DNA of 15,455 nucleotides from an uncultured Clostridia bacterium (lineage in GTDB: Bacteria > Bacillota > Clostridia > Oscillospirales > Oscillospiraceae), in the NCBI GenBank assembly GCA_947383645.1, contig CANDEH010000055.1, positions 1 through 15,455 of the forward strand. The letters are read 5' to 3'. This document shows positions 1-7,270 of the stretch, piece after piece. Within the stretch, counting starts at the first letter, position 1. Each line of letters begins with the position of its first letter. The position numbers were made by a program, and so were the translations under genes. The notes below the pieces were generated by a model. It was not told where the DNA came from. It saw only the letters and a program-made list of their open reading frames with translations, and made no database searches.

Positions 1-60
1 ACTCGCCCCGGGGGGCGAAACTCCCCGTCCCCCGTCCCCGCCGCGGGCCGCGGCGAATTC
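1..60. repeat. Edge-truncated copy of a GC-rich intergenic repeat
   Basis: Bases 3-18 form a 7-bp GC palindrome (TCGCCCC/GGGGCGA) followed by C-rich sequence. The same motif, differing at one base of 16, recurs at 1628-1643 and is again followed by runs of C broken by GTCCCCC. The window therefore seems to start inside one copy of a repeat that appears whole near 1590-1700. Two further GC palindromes lie nearby: CGCCGCGG/CCGCGGCG around 41-57 and TGCGCCGG/CCGGCGCA around 67-84. No coding potential is seen. Confidence 0.5.
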
Positions 61-121
61 CCCCCCTGCGCCGGGGCCGGCGCACCGCCCCCCTCCACCC
101 ACAAATCCAATAGAACGAACG

Positions 122-150
122 TTGCAATATTTGACAACCTGTGCTATGAT
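122..150 (+). promoter_or_regulatory. Probable sigma-A promoter of the DUF1385 gene
   Basis: TTGCAA at 122-127 and TATGAT at 145-150 are separated by exactly 17 bases, and the -10 box is preceded by TG one base upstream (extended -10). A second TTGACA at 131-136 overlaps the spacer and would pair with AGTATA 17 bases further on. The predicted transcript would start near 157, about 55 bases before the ATG at 211. Confidence 0.6.
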
Positions 151-210
151 ACCAGTATAGCGACTCAAATCAATATCCCCTTCCCTTTTCAGAAAGGAAA
201 AAACCTCACT

Positions 211-1164
211 ATGGAAAAAGAAAAAACCTTCCGTACCAGCATCGGCGGACAGGCCCTCATCGAGGGCATCCTCATGCGGGGTCCGGAGAAGCAGGCTATC
301 GTGGTCCGGGGCCCGGAGGGCCTGGTGGTCAAGGAGGAGCCTCTGCGCCTGATCCGGGACCGGTATCCCATCCTGGGCCTGCCCCTGATCCGGGGCAGCG
401 TCACGTTTCTTGACAGTATGTTCAAGGGCGTCAAGGCTCTGATGTTCTCCGCGGACTACTTCCCCGAGGAGGACCTGGGCGAGCCCTCCCAATTCGAGCA
501 GTGGCTGGACCGGAAGCTGGGCAACGAGCGGATGGAGAAGCTGGTCATCGGCCTCTCCGTGGTCATGGCGGTGGGGTTCTCCCTGCTGCTCTTTATGTTC
601 ATCCCCACCTTCCTCTCCGGACTGGTGGAAACCTACCTCACCGACAGCGTACTGGTGCGCAACGTGGTGGACGCGGCGCTGCGCCTGGCCATCTTCATGG
701 CCTATATGATCTTAGTGTCCCGGATGAAGGATATCAAGCGTGTCTTCGCTTACCACGGGGCGGAACACAAGACTATCTTCTGCTATGAGAAGGGCCTGGA
801 GCTCACCGTGGAGAACGTCCGCGTCCAGCCCAAGCACCACCCCCGCTGCGGCACCAGCTTTCTCTTCGTGGTCATTGTGGTGGCGGTGTTGGTCCACAGC
901 GTGGTCTTCGCGCTGTGGCCGGTGTCCAACGTATTCGCCCGCATCGGCATCCAGCTGCTGCTCCTGCCGCTGATCGTGGGGGTGACGTACGAGTTTAACC
1001 GCTACGTGGGGGGCCACGACAACCCCCTGACCAACTTCTTAGCCAAGCCCGGCATGTGGATGCAGAACTTCACCACCAACGAGCCCGACGACGGCATGAT
1101 AGAGGTGGCCATTGAGGCCATGAAGCTGGTGATTCCGGAGGAACAGGGAAAAGACGCATGGTAA
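211..1164 (+). CDS. DUF1385 (YqhQ-type) integral membrane protein
   Basis: The 317-residue product has the usual length and signature of the DUF1385 family: N-terminal GGQALIEGILMRGP (12-25), the central motif YHGAEHKTI (181-189), and HPRCGTSF (210-217). Hydrophobic segments lie at about 111-142, 155-171, 217-238 and 245-260, so it is a multi-pass membrane protein. The biochemical role of the family is not established; in Firmicutes it commonly sits near prmC/prfA, as here. An AAAGG about 13 bases upstream of ATG 211 is a distant ribosome site, but no better in-frame start is seen. A promoter at 122-150 precedes it and a 573-base gap follows, so it may be transcribed alone. The family assignment is strong; function is unknown. 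Confidence 0.9.
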   Translation: MEKEKTFRTSIGGQALIEGILMRGPEKQAIVVRGPEGLVVKEEPLRLIRDRYPILGLPLIRGSVTFLDSMFKGVKALMFSADYFPEEDLGEPSQFEQWLDRKLGNERMEKLVIGLSVVMAVGFSLLLFMFIPTFLSGLVETYLTDSVLVRNVVDAALRLAIFMAYMILVSRMKDIKRVFAYHGAEHKTIFCYEKGLELTVENVRVQPKHHPRCGTSFLFVVIVVAVLVHSVVFALWPVSNVFARIGIQLLLLPLIVGVTYEFNRYVGGHDNPLTNFLAKPGMWMQNFTTNEPDDGMIEVAIEAMKLVIPEEQGKDAW

Positions 1165-1589
1165 AAGTCACACCCCTCTCTCCGGGCGGATGATATCCAC
1201 CCCTACGGGTGCGGCATACCCCAGCAGATGAGATACGGCACACCGAATCATCGCACCCTGCGAAAAAGCGATAAACCAAAGTATGCATTCCGCCAGCCCC
1301 GGCGGCCTTCGCGGCACCGGGCCAACGAAGTACGCAGCAAGTCCCGGAGGCAAGTCGAGGCGAGGCAGGTAGAGCGGCAGCGGCGGTTTATAGCAAGGCT
1401 AAAGACGGGGGTACGCTTCTCAAGACACCTTCCGCTAAGCAAGAGCCACCGCCGCCGCGTCCGAAGTGCCAGGGTTGGACGAGCACCGGTCTACCGAGAC
1501 AGCGCCGTAACCTGGGGTTTTTAGGGGGTAGGCGTGTAAGGGCCGTGCCCCCTGCGGGGGCTAAGGCCCGCCCACGCCGGACCCCTAAG
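1165..1589. other. Structured intergenic stretch without a convincing gene
   Basis: No credible gene lies here; the one long + frame (1228-1524) is arginine-rich like out-of-frame GC-rich DNA and lacks a ribosome site. Several inverted repeats can be seen: GGGTGCG 1207-1213 with CGCACCC 1253-1259; GCGGCGGT 1380-1387 with ACCGCCGC 1448-1455; CGTCC about 1458-1462 with GGACG about 1475-1479; CCAGGGTT 1469-1476 with AACCTGG 1509-1515, followed directly by TTTTT at 1518-1522. A further hairpin, GCCCCC 1547-1552 with GGGGGC 1556-1561, is flanked by GGGCC/GGCCC. This could be a non-coding RNA ending in a terminator, or a dispersed intergenic repeat. No known RNA family was recognised. Confidence 0.4.
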
Positions 1590-1700
1590 CGCGCTTTTGG
1601 GTACTTTTCCCGCGCAGGAAAAGTACCTCGCTCCGGGGGGCGACCCCCCCGTCCCCCCTCCCGCGCGGGGCCCGCGCCCCCCCGCCGGGCGGCGGATATT
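1590..1700. repeat. GC-rich intergenic repeat with an 11-bp hairpin
   Basis: GGTACTTTTCC at 1600-1610 and GGAAAAGTACC at 1617-1627 form a perfect 11-bp stem around a 6-base loop. It is followed by the palindrome at 1628-1643 and by C-rich sequence. The palindrome and C-rich tail match the first bases of the window closely, which argues for a multicopy element rather than a gene-specific terminator. It lies 38 bases before prmC, so it may also act on transcription into that gene. Confidence 0.5.
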
Positions 1701-1737
1701 CCAGGTCTGTGTGTGAAAAGAGGAGACAAAAAGTATT

Positions 1738-2604
1738 ATGCCTACCACTTATAACGATCTGTATTTAGACATTCGCCGGGAACTGAAGCACGCCGGAATA
1801 GAGGCCGCCTCCCTGGAGGCCCGGGAGCTGGTGTGCTTTGGCAGCGGCAAGACCCGGGAGGGTCTGGTCCAGGACGGGCGGCTCTACGTCTCCGCCGAGG
1901 TGGAGGGCCGCATCCGCGGCCTGGTGACGCGGCACCTGGCCGGGGAGCCGGTGGCCTATCTCATCGGGGAGTGGGAGTTCTACGGCCTGCCCTTGGACGT
2001 GTCCGAGGAGGTGCTGATCCCCCGCTCGGACACCGAGACGCTGGCTGAGGAGGCCATCACCCACCTCCAGGGCCGGGGAAGCTGCCGGGTGCTGGACCTC
2101 TGCGCCGGCAGCGGCTGCGTAGGGCTGGCGGTGGCCGCCCACGTGCCGGAGGCCCGGGTGCTCCTGGGGGAGATCAGCGAGAGGGCGGTGCGGATCTGCC
2201 GGCAGAACATCCGCCGCTGCCAGCTCACCGGCCAGGTGTCGGTGATGGTGATGGACGCCCTGCAAAAGCCCCCCGCCGTGATCGGGGAGTTTGACGCCAT
2301 CGTCTGCAATCCCCCCTACATACCCGACGGCGAGATCGCCTATCTGGACCCCTCCGTCCGGGACTTTGAGCCCCACCTGGCCCTGAAGGGCGGCGCGGAC
2401 GGCCTGGACTTCTACCGCAGCGTGTCGGCGGAGTGGAAGGCGGTGCTGAAAACCGGCGGGAAGCTGTTTTTCGAGGTGGGCATCGGCCAGGCCGACGCGG
2501 TGCTGCGCCTGATGCGCACCGGCGGCTTTGGGGATATCAACGTCGCCGCCGACAGCCGGGGCGTGGCCCGCGTGGTCTACGGAACCCTGCTGGAGTCAAT
2601 TTAA
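1738..2604 (+). CDS. prmC: Peptide chain release factor N5-glutamine methyltransferase
   Basis: PrmC (HemK) uses S-adenosylmethionine to methylate the glutamine of the GGQ motif of release factors RF1 and RF2 in the cytoplasm, which aids termination. The 288-residue product has the usual length. An N-terminal helical domain (about 1-75) recognises the release factor; LIPRSDTE (93-100) and the SAM-binding motif VLDLCAGSGCVGLA (118-131) lead the Rossmann methyltransferase fold; the catalytic NPPY is at 191-194. The ATG is preceded by AGGAG at 1721-1725, 12 bases away. The neighbouring DUF1385 gene is typical of clostridial prmC loci, but prfA does not follow here. No defect is seen. Confidence 0.95.
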   Translation: MPTTYNDLYLDIRRELKHAGIEAASLEARELVCFGSGKTREGLVQDGRLYVSAEVEGRIRGLVTRHLAGEPVAYLIGEWEFYGLPLDVSEEVLIPRSDTETLAEEAITHLQGRGSCRVLDLCAGSGCVGLAVAAHVPEARVLLGEISERAVRICRQNIRRCQLTGQVSVMVMDALQKPPAVIGEFDAIVCNPPYIPDGEIAYLDPSVRDFEPHLALKGGADGLDFYRSVSAEWKAVLKTGGKLFFEVGIGQADAVLRLMRTGGFGDINVAADSRGVARVVYGTLLESI

Positions 2605-2700
2605 TGTACATATTTTCGGACAATCAGCCTGATAGAATCCCTACAGAAGGAAGGTCCCGGCGGCGTCCGGGGGATACGAAAGACAGAAGGAGAACGGACT
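2605..2700 (+). promoter_or_regulatory. recA leader and probable promoter region
   Basis: This is the only gap before recA. A TAGAAT at 2633-2638 could be a -10 box but the -35 is poor. A short hairpin, CCCGG/CCGGG, lies about 2656-2671. AAGGAG at 2687-2692 is a good ribosome site 8 bases before ATG 2701. I looked for a clostridial LexA box (GAAC-N4-GTTC type) and do not see one. Confidence 0.35.
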
Positions 2701-3840
2701 ATGGCAGTGAAAAAGGACAAGAGCACAGTGCCCACCCCGGCGGCGGTTCCCGCCTCGGGGAAGAAGCAGGCGCTGGAGACGGCGGTACAGAATATTGAGA
2801 AGACCTTCGGCAAGGGATCCATCATGCGCCTGGGGGACACCCTGAACACGGCGGCGGAGTCCATCCCCACCGGCTCTCTGGCCCTGGATCTGGCCCTGGG
2901 CATCGGCGGGGTGCCCAAGGGGCGGATTGTGGAGATCTTCGGGCCCGAGTCCTCGGGCAAGACCACCCTGGCGCTGCACATCGTGGCCGAGGCCCAGAAG
3001 CGGGGGGGCGAGGTGGCCTTTGTGGACGCCGAGCACGCCCTGGACCCCACCTATGCCCGGGCTCTGGGGGTGAAGATTGAGGACATGCTGATCTCCCAGC
3101 CGGACACCGGCGAGCAGGCGCTGGAGATCACCGAGGCCCTGGTCCGCTCCGGCGCGCTGGACGTGGTGGTGGTGGACTCGGTGGCGGCCCTGGTGCCCCG
3201 GGCGGAGATCGAGGGGGAGATGGGGGACAGCTACGTGGGCCTCCACGCCCGGCTCATGTCCCAGGCCCTACGCAAGCTCACCGGCGCCATCAACAAGACC
3301 AACTGCGTGGTGGTCTTCATCAACCAGCTCCGGGAGAAGGTGGGCGTGGTCTACGGCAACCCGGAGGTCACCACCGGCGGCCGGGCGCTGAAGTTCTACG
3401 CCTCCGTGCGCATCGACGTGCGCCGGGTGGAGGCGCTGAAGAGCGGCAGCGAGATCATCGGCAACCGCACCAAGGCCAAGGTGGTGAAGAACAAGATGGC
3501 CCCCCCCTTCCGGGAGGCGGAGTTCGATATCATGTACGGCGAGGGCATCAGCAAGGTGGGCGAGCTGCTGGATCTGGGCGTGAAGCTGGATCTGGTGCAG
3601 AAGTCCGGCAGCTGGTTCTCCATGGGGGAGACCCGGATTGGCCAGGGCCGTGACGCCGCCAAGCAGTACCTCAGGGACCACCCGGAGATTGCGGAGGAGC
3701 TGGAGACCTCTATCCGCCGGGACTTCTACAAGCTGATGAGCAGCCAGTCCAAGATCGCCGCCAGGGCCGCCGGCCGCGCGGTGGACGTCTCCGCCGAGGA
3801 CTTCGACGACGAGGATGACGACGGCGGCGATGCGGATTGA
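2701..3840 (+). CDS. recA: Recombinase A
   Basis: RecA forms ATP-dependent filaments on single-stranded DNA, drives strand exchange in homologous recombination and promotes LexA self-cleavage in the SOS response. The 379-residue product is complete: Walker A GPESSGKTT (81-89), Walker B VVVVDS (155-160), the FINQLREKVGVVYG stretch of loop L2 (207-219), and GGRALKFYAS (226-235). The C-terminus is the usual acidic tail, here very rich in Asp (366-379). The first about 20 residues are a Pro/Ala-rich extension. A strong ribosome site (AAGGAG) lies 8 bases upstream. The end of the gene overlaps recX, consistent with co-expression of RecA and its modulator. Confidence 0.98.
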   Translation: MAVKKDKSTVPTPAAVPASGKKQALETAVQNIEKTFGKGSIMRLGDTLNTAAESIPTGSLALDLALGIGGVPKGRIVEIFGPESSGKTTLALHIVAEAQKRGGEVAFVDAEHALDPTYARALGVKIEDMLISQPDTGEQALEITEALVRSGALDVVVVDSVAALVPRAEIEGEMGDSYVGLHARLMSQALRKLTGAINKTNCVVVFINQLREKVGVVYGNPEVTTGGRALKFYASVRIDVRRVEALKSGSEIIGNRTKAKVVKNKMAPPFREAEFDIMYGEGISKVGELLDLGVKLDLVQKSGSWFSMGETRIGQGRDAAKQYLRDHPEIAEELETSIRRDFYKLMSSQSKIAARAAGRAVDVSAEDFDDEDDDGGDAD

Positions 3841-4465
3841 GTCAATAAAGCCCTCTCAGCGAAAGAAGGGGCGCATTCTGGTGGTCCTGGAGGACCAGAC
3901 CATCCTCCGCGTGACGGAGGAGACGGTCCTCCGGTTCGGTCTGACAAAGGGGATGGACCTCTCTGACGACATGCGGGAGGAGGTGGAGCGGACGGCGGCC
4001 TCCGCCGGCGTCCGCTCCTCCGCCGCCCATATGGTGGGCCGCCGGGCCCTCTCCAAGGAGGAGCTGCGGGGAAAGCTGATGCGCAAGGGCGCCTCGGAGG
4101 AGGCCGCCCGGGAGGCCGCCGACTGGCTGGAGGACATCGGCGCCATCGACGACGCCGGCTACGCCGCCATGGTGGTCCGCCACTGCGGCGATAGGGGCTA
4201 CGGCCCCGCCCGGGCCCGGGAGGAGCTGCGCCGGCGGGGCATTGACCGGGAGCTGTGGGAGGACGCCCTCGCCGAGCTGCCGGCGGCGGAGGAGGCCATA
4301 GCCGCCTTCCTCAGGAAGAAGGCCAAGGACCTCAGCGACCCCAGGGAGGTCAAGCGCCTCACCGACGCCCTCCTCCGCCGGGGGTTTTGCTGGGGGGACG
4401 TCCGGGACGCCATGAGCCGGTACACCGAGGAGATCTGGGAGGAGGAGCCCCATGGAGCTGAGTGA
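3830..4465 (+). CDS. recX: Regulatory protein RecX
   Basis: RecX binds the RecA filament and modulates its ATPase and strand exchange. The 211-residue product shows the tandem three-helix repeats of the family: RALSKEELRGKLMRKG (72-87), then DDAGYAAMVV through REELRRRGI (107-138), and a third repeat at about 155-200. The N-terminal part (1-60) is the extension common in Firmicutes. I chose ATG 3830, giving MRIESIKPS, because it matches a natural domain start; an in-frame ATG at 3815 would add five residues. The gene overlaps the last 11 bases of recA, so translation is probably coupled, and its 3' end overlaps the nitroreductase gene by 14 bases. Confidence 0.92.
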   Translation: MRIESIKPSQRKKGRILVVLEDQTILRVTEETVLRFGLTKGMDLSDDMREEVERTAASAGVRSSAAHMVGRRALSKEELRGKLMRKGASEEAAREAADWLEDIGAIDDAGYAAMVVRHCGDRGYGPARAREELRRRGIDRELWEDALAELPAAEEAIAAFLRKKAKDLSDPREVKRLTDALLRRGFCWGDVRDAMSRYTEEIWEEEPHGAE

Positions 4466-5024
4466 GGCGATCCGGGGCCGGCGCAGCGTCCGGCGGTATA
4501 CGGCGGAGCCGGTGTCCCGGGAGGTCATTACCGCCGTGCTGGAGGCGGCCTGCTGGGCCCCCTCGGGGGAGAACTACCAGCCCTGGTACTTCCTGGCCCT
4601 CACAAAAGCGGAGGACCTGGCGGCGCTGCGGCAGACGCTGGAGATCTCGGCCAAGGTGATGGAGCCGGAGCTCCGCCGCCGCTTCGCGGCGGCCCCCGCG
4701 GTGGTGGGGGAGACCACCGCCTTCATCCGCACGCTGGGCGGCGCACCGGTGTGTGTGCTGGCCTTTCTGCGCCGGCAGTACCCCCGGCGGGAGGTGATGA
4801 TCCTCAGCATCGCCGCCGCGGTGGAGAACCTGCTCCTGGCCGCCCACGACCGGGGACTGGGGGCCTGCTGGGTGGGCGCACCCGTCTGCTGCGGCCCCGG
4901 GGCGGTCATCACGGAGCGGTTCGGCCCGCCCCGGGGAGAGCTGGCGGCCATGATTACGCTGGGCCATCCGGCCTGCGTCCCCGCCCCGCCCAGGCGGCGG
5001 AGCGGACGGTACGAGATCCGATAA
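4452..5024 (+). CDS. Nitroreductase-family FMN oxidoreductase
   Basis: Nitroreductases are FMN-dependent dimeric enzymes that use NAD(P)H to reduce nitro groups, quinones or other acceptors; the physiological substrate here is unknown. The 190-residue product has the N-terminal FMN-phosphate motif RGRRSVRRY (8-16), a WAPSGENYQPW stretch near 35-45, and the C-terminal AVENLLLAAHDRGLGACWVG segment that shapes the flavin pocket, about residues 119-138. The size fits the compact nitroreductase subgroup. GGAGGAG lies just upstream of ATG 4452, inside the end of recX, so it is part of the recA-recX transcript. The link with recombination is probably only operonic. Confidence 0.88.
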   Translation: MELSEAIRGRRSVRRYTAEPVSREVITAVLEAACWAPSGENYQPWYFLALTKAEDLAALRQTLEISAKVMEPELRRRFAAAPAVVGETTAFIRTLGGAPVCVLAFLRRQYPRREVMILSIAAAVENLLLAAHDRGLGACWVGAPVCCGPGAVITERFGPPRGELAAMITLGHPACVPAPPRRRSGRYEIR

Positions 5025-5040
5025 CAACACGAAAAAATGC

Positions 5041-5065
5041 AGGCTGACAGCGCCGCTGTCAGCCT
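5041..5065. terminator. 11-bp perfect hairpin between nitroreductase and rimO
   Basis: AGGCTGACAGC (5041-5051) and GCTGTCAGCCT (5055-5065) form a perfect 11-bp stem with a 3-base loop. On the + strand only TT follows, so it would be a weak intrinsic terminator. On the - strand it is followed within a few bases by six T. It ends 40 bases before the rimO start and may also affect rimO translation or mRNA stability. Confidence 0.5.
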
Positions 5066-5105
5066 TAGCGCCGCTCCACGGCGGCTCTTTGACAGGAGAA
5101 CAGTC

Positions 5106-6434
5106 ATGGCTTACACACTATCCTTTGTTTCTTTAGGCTGCGCGAAAAATCAGGTGAACTGCGAGCAGATGATGGCCCTGTGCGCCGCCCGGGGCCACAT
5201 TCTGGCGGGGGAGGACGCCCCCTGCGACGTGTGCGTCATCAACACCTGCGGCTTCATCGACAGCGCCAAGGAGGAGGCCATCGCCGCCATCCTGGACGCC
5301 GCCGCCCGGAAGGCCGCGGGGCAGGTGAAGAAGATTCTGGTCACCGGCTGCCTCTCCCAGCGGTATCAAAGGGAGCTGATGGAGGAGCTGCCCGAGGTGG
5401 ACGGGGCTCTGGGCACCGGCAGCTACGGCGAGATCGTCCAGGCGGTGGACGAGGTGATGGCCGGGGGGATCCCCCGGCGGTTCGGCGACATCCATGCCCC
5501 CCTGGAGGAGGGGGACCGGGTGCTGACCACGCCCCCCTACACCGCCTACCTGCGGATCGCCGAGGGGTGCGACAACTGCTGCGCCTACTGCATCATCCCG
5601 AAGCTCCGGGGGCGCTACCGCAGCCGCCCCATGGAGAGCGTGGTGGACGAGGCCCGGGCCCTCAGCGAGCAGGGGGTGCAGGAGCTGATTGTGGTGGCCC
5701 AGGACATCACCCGCTACGGCGCCGACTGGGACGGGGCGTACCACCTCAGCGATCTGCTGCGCCGGCTGTGCCGGCTGCCTTTCCGGTGGATCCGGCTCCA
5801 CTACCTCTACCCCGACGAGTTTACCGACGAGCTCATCGACACCATCGCCTCGGAGCCGAAGATTCTCAAGTACCTGGACATCCCCCTCCAGCACTGCAAC
5901 GACGGCATTTTGCGGCGGATGAACCGGCGGGGGAGCAAGGCGGAGATTCTGGCCCTGCTTTCGAAGCTGAGGGAGCGCATCCCCGGTCTGGTGCTGCGGA
6001 CCTCCCTGATTACCGGTCTCCCCGGGGAGGGGGAGGCGGAGCTGGAGGAGCTGTCCGACTTCCTCCGGGCGGTGCGGATCGAGCGGGCGGGGGTGTTCCC
6101 CTTCTCCCCTGAGGAGGGCACCGCCGCGGAGCGGATGCCGGACCGTGCGGACGCCGACGAGGCCGCCCGAAGGGCGGAGCTGCTGGTGGACATCCAGTCG
6201 CGGATCATGGACGAGTTCAACGAGTCCCGGCTGGGGGAGGTCATCGAGGTCCTCTGCGAGGGCTTCGACGGGCAGTCCATGTGCTGCCTGGGCCGCAGCT
6301 ACGCCGAGAGCATCGACATCGACGGGCACATCTACTTCACCGCGGACCGGGAGGTGGCCCCCGGGGAGTTCGTGCTGGTGCGGGCCACCGGCGTCATGGA
6401 CGGGGAGCTCACCGGGGAGCTGGTGGAGACCTGA
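5106..6434 (+). CDS. rimO: Ribosomal protein S12 methylthiotransferase
   Basis: RimO is a radical-SAM enzyme with two [4Fe-4S] clusters that adds a methylthio group to an aspartate of ribosomal protein S12. The 442-residue product has the N-terminal UPF0004 domain with cluster cysteines C12 (SLGCAKN), C48 (NTCGF) and C82 (GCLSQ), the radical-SAM motif CxxxCxxC at C155, C159 and C162, then GRYRSRP (169-175), and a C-terminal TRAM-like domain. SLGCAKNxVxxE with the YxxEGC(D/N) context separates RimO from MiaB and MtaB. I chose ATG 5106 because it has AGGAG 7 bases upstream and gives the usual MAYTLSFVSLGC start; an earlier in-frame ATG at 5037 would run through the hairpin. The next gene overlaps by one base (TGATG). 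Confidence 0.94.
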   Translation: MAYTLSFVSLGCAKNQVNCEQMMALCAARGHILAGEDAPCDVCVINTCGFIDSAKEEAIAAILDAAARKAAGQVKKILVTGCLSQRYQRELMEELPEVDGALGTGSYGEIVQAVDEVMAGGIPRRFGDIHAPLEEGDRVLTTPPYTAYLRIAEGCDNCCAYCIIPKLRGRYRSRPMESVVDEARALSEQGVQELIVVAQDITRYGADWDGAYHLSDLLRRLCRLPFRWIRLHYLYPDEFTDELIDTIASEPKILKYLDIPLQHCNDGILRRMNRRGSKAEILALLSKLRERIPGLVLRTSLITGLPGEGEAELEELSDFLRAVRIERAGVFPFSPEEGTAAERMPDRADADEAARRAELLVDIQSRIMDEFNESRLGEVIEVLCEGFDGQSMCCLGRSYAESIDIDGHIYFTADREVAPGEFVLVRATGVMDGELTGELVET

Positions 6435-6727
6435 TGGGAGAGCTGCGAAAGATCCCCGGCGTGGGGGAGCGGATTGAGAGGACCATGGAGGCCCTGGGCA
6501 TCCACGCCATCGCGGACCTTGTGGGGCGGGACCCGGAGGAGCTGTACGCCCGGGAGTGCCTCTGGAAGGGCTATACCGAGGACCGGTGCGCGCTGTACGT
6601 CTGGCGCTGCGCGGTGTATTTTGCCGGGCACCCGGAGGCGGAGCCGGAGCGAAAAAAGTGGTGGAACTGGAAGGACGGTTCCCCGTTTTTAAAGGAACAA
6701 GAGGAAAAAGAGGAGAACGAGACATGA
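6434..6727 (+). CDS. Cdd1-type helix-hairpin-helix small protein
   Basis: The 97-residue product begins with a helix-hairpin-helix DNA-binding motif, LRKIPGVGERIERTMEALGI (4-23), then DLVGRDPEELY and a segment with Cys and Trp residues (WKGYTEDRCALYVWRCAVYFA). This arrangement matches the family called 'pathogenicity locus' or Cdd1, whose function is not established; the motif suggests nucleic-acid binding. The lysine/glutamate-rich tail is probably disordered. The start overlaps the rimO stop (TGATG) and the stop overlaps the pgsA start (ATGA), so all three are translationally coupled. It is real on context and family grounds, though short. Confidence 0.82.
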   Translation: MGELRKIPGVGERIERTMEALGIHAIADLVGRDPEELYARECLWKGYTEDRCALYVWRCAVYFAGHPEAEPERKKWWNWKDGSPFLKEQEEKEENET

Positions 6728-7260
6728 ATCTGCCCAACAAGCTGACCATCCTGCGGATGGTGATGATCCTGCCCTTCCTGCTGGTGCTGTATCTGGACGT
6801 GACCCACGCCGCCTACTGGGCCCTGGGCATCTTCATCCTGGCCAGCCTCACGGACATGGCCGACGGGAAGATCGCCCGGAAGTACAACCTGATTACGGAC
6901 TTCGGCAAGTTTATGGACCCCCTGGCGGACAAGATGCTGGTGACGGCGGCCATGGTCTGGTTCGTGGAGCAGGGCCGGATGGCCGGCTGGATGCTGCTGG
7001 TCGTGCTGGTGCGGGAGTTCGGCGTCAGCGGCCTCCGGATGGTGGCCAGCGACAAGGGGCGGGTCATCGCCGCCGGCTGGTCGGGGAAGGTGAAGACCGC
7101 CGCCACCATGCTGTGTCTCTGCCTGATGCTGCTGAGCTCCTACTCCCTGCGGGAATTCGCCTGGCTGGATACCGTCTGCGTGTGGGTAATCACCCTGACC
7201 ACGCTGTACTCCGGGGCGGAGTATTTCATCAAGAACCGGGATGTGCTCAGCGACATGTGA
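6724..7260 (+). CDS. pgsA: CDP-diacylglycerol--glycerol-3-phosphate 3-phosphatidyltransferase
   Basis: PgsA joins CDP-diacylglycerol to glycerol-3-phosphate, giving phosphatidylglycerophosphate, the committed step to phosphatidylglycerol and cardiolipin at the cytoplasmic membrane. The 178-residue product has the usual length. It opens with NLPNKLTILR and carries the full CDP-alcohol phosphotransferase motif D-x2-D-G-x2-A-R-x8-G-x3-D-x3-D with D44, D47, G48, A51, R52, G61, D65 and D69. Hydrophobic segments lie at about 10-25, 28-43, 71-100, 125-140 and 148-162. AGAGGAG at 6709-6715 is 8 bases before the ATG, which overlaps the preceding stop. In many Firmicutes pgsA lies near recA, as here. 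Confidence 0.95.
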   Translation: MNLPNKLTILRMVMILPFLLVLYLDVTHAAYWALGIFILASLTDMADGKIARKYNLITDFGKFMDPLADKMLVTAAMVWFVEQGRMAGWMLLVVLVREFGVSGLRMVASDKGRVIAAGWSGKVKTAATMLCLCLMLLSSYSLREFAWLDTVCVWVITLTTLYSGAEYFIKNRDVLSDM

Positions 7261-7270
7261 CAGGAGCGCC

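Noticed and set aside
1380..1455. tRNA or known RNA gene in the gap before prmC
   Set aside because: Parts resemble a tRNA T-arm, but no cloverleaf with acceptor and anticodon stems can be drawn, and hallmark motifs of RNase P, SRP RNA or tmRNA are absent.
1228..1524. 98-codon + frame in the prmC upstream gap
   Set aside because: Arg/Ser-rich composition typical of non-coding GC-rich DNA, no ribosome site, and it spans inverted repeats.
2605..2700. LexA (SOS) box before recA
   Set aside because: No GAAC-N4-GTTC type palindrome could be found, although recA is often SOS-regulated.
5133..6749. 538-codon - strand frame
   Set aside because: Antisense shadow of rimO; Pro/Gly/His-rich with no domain.
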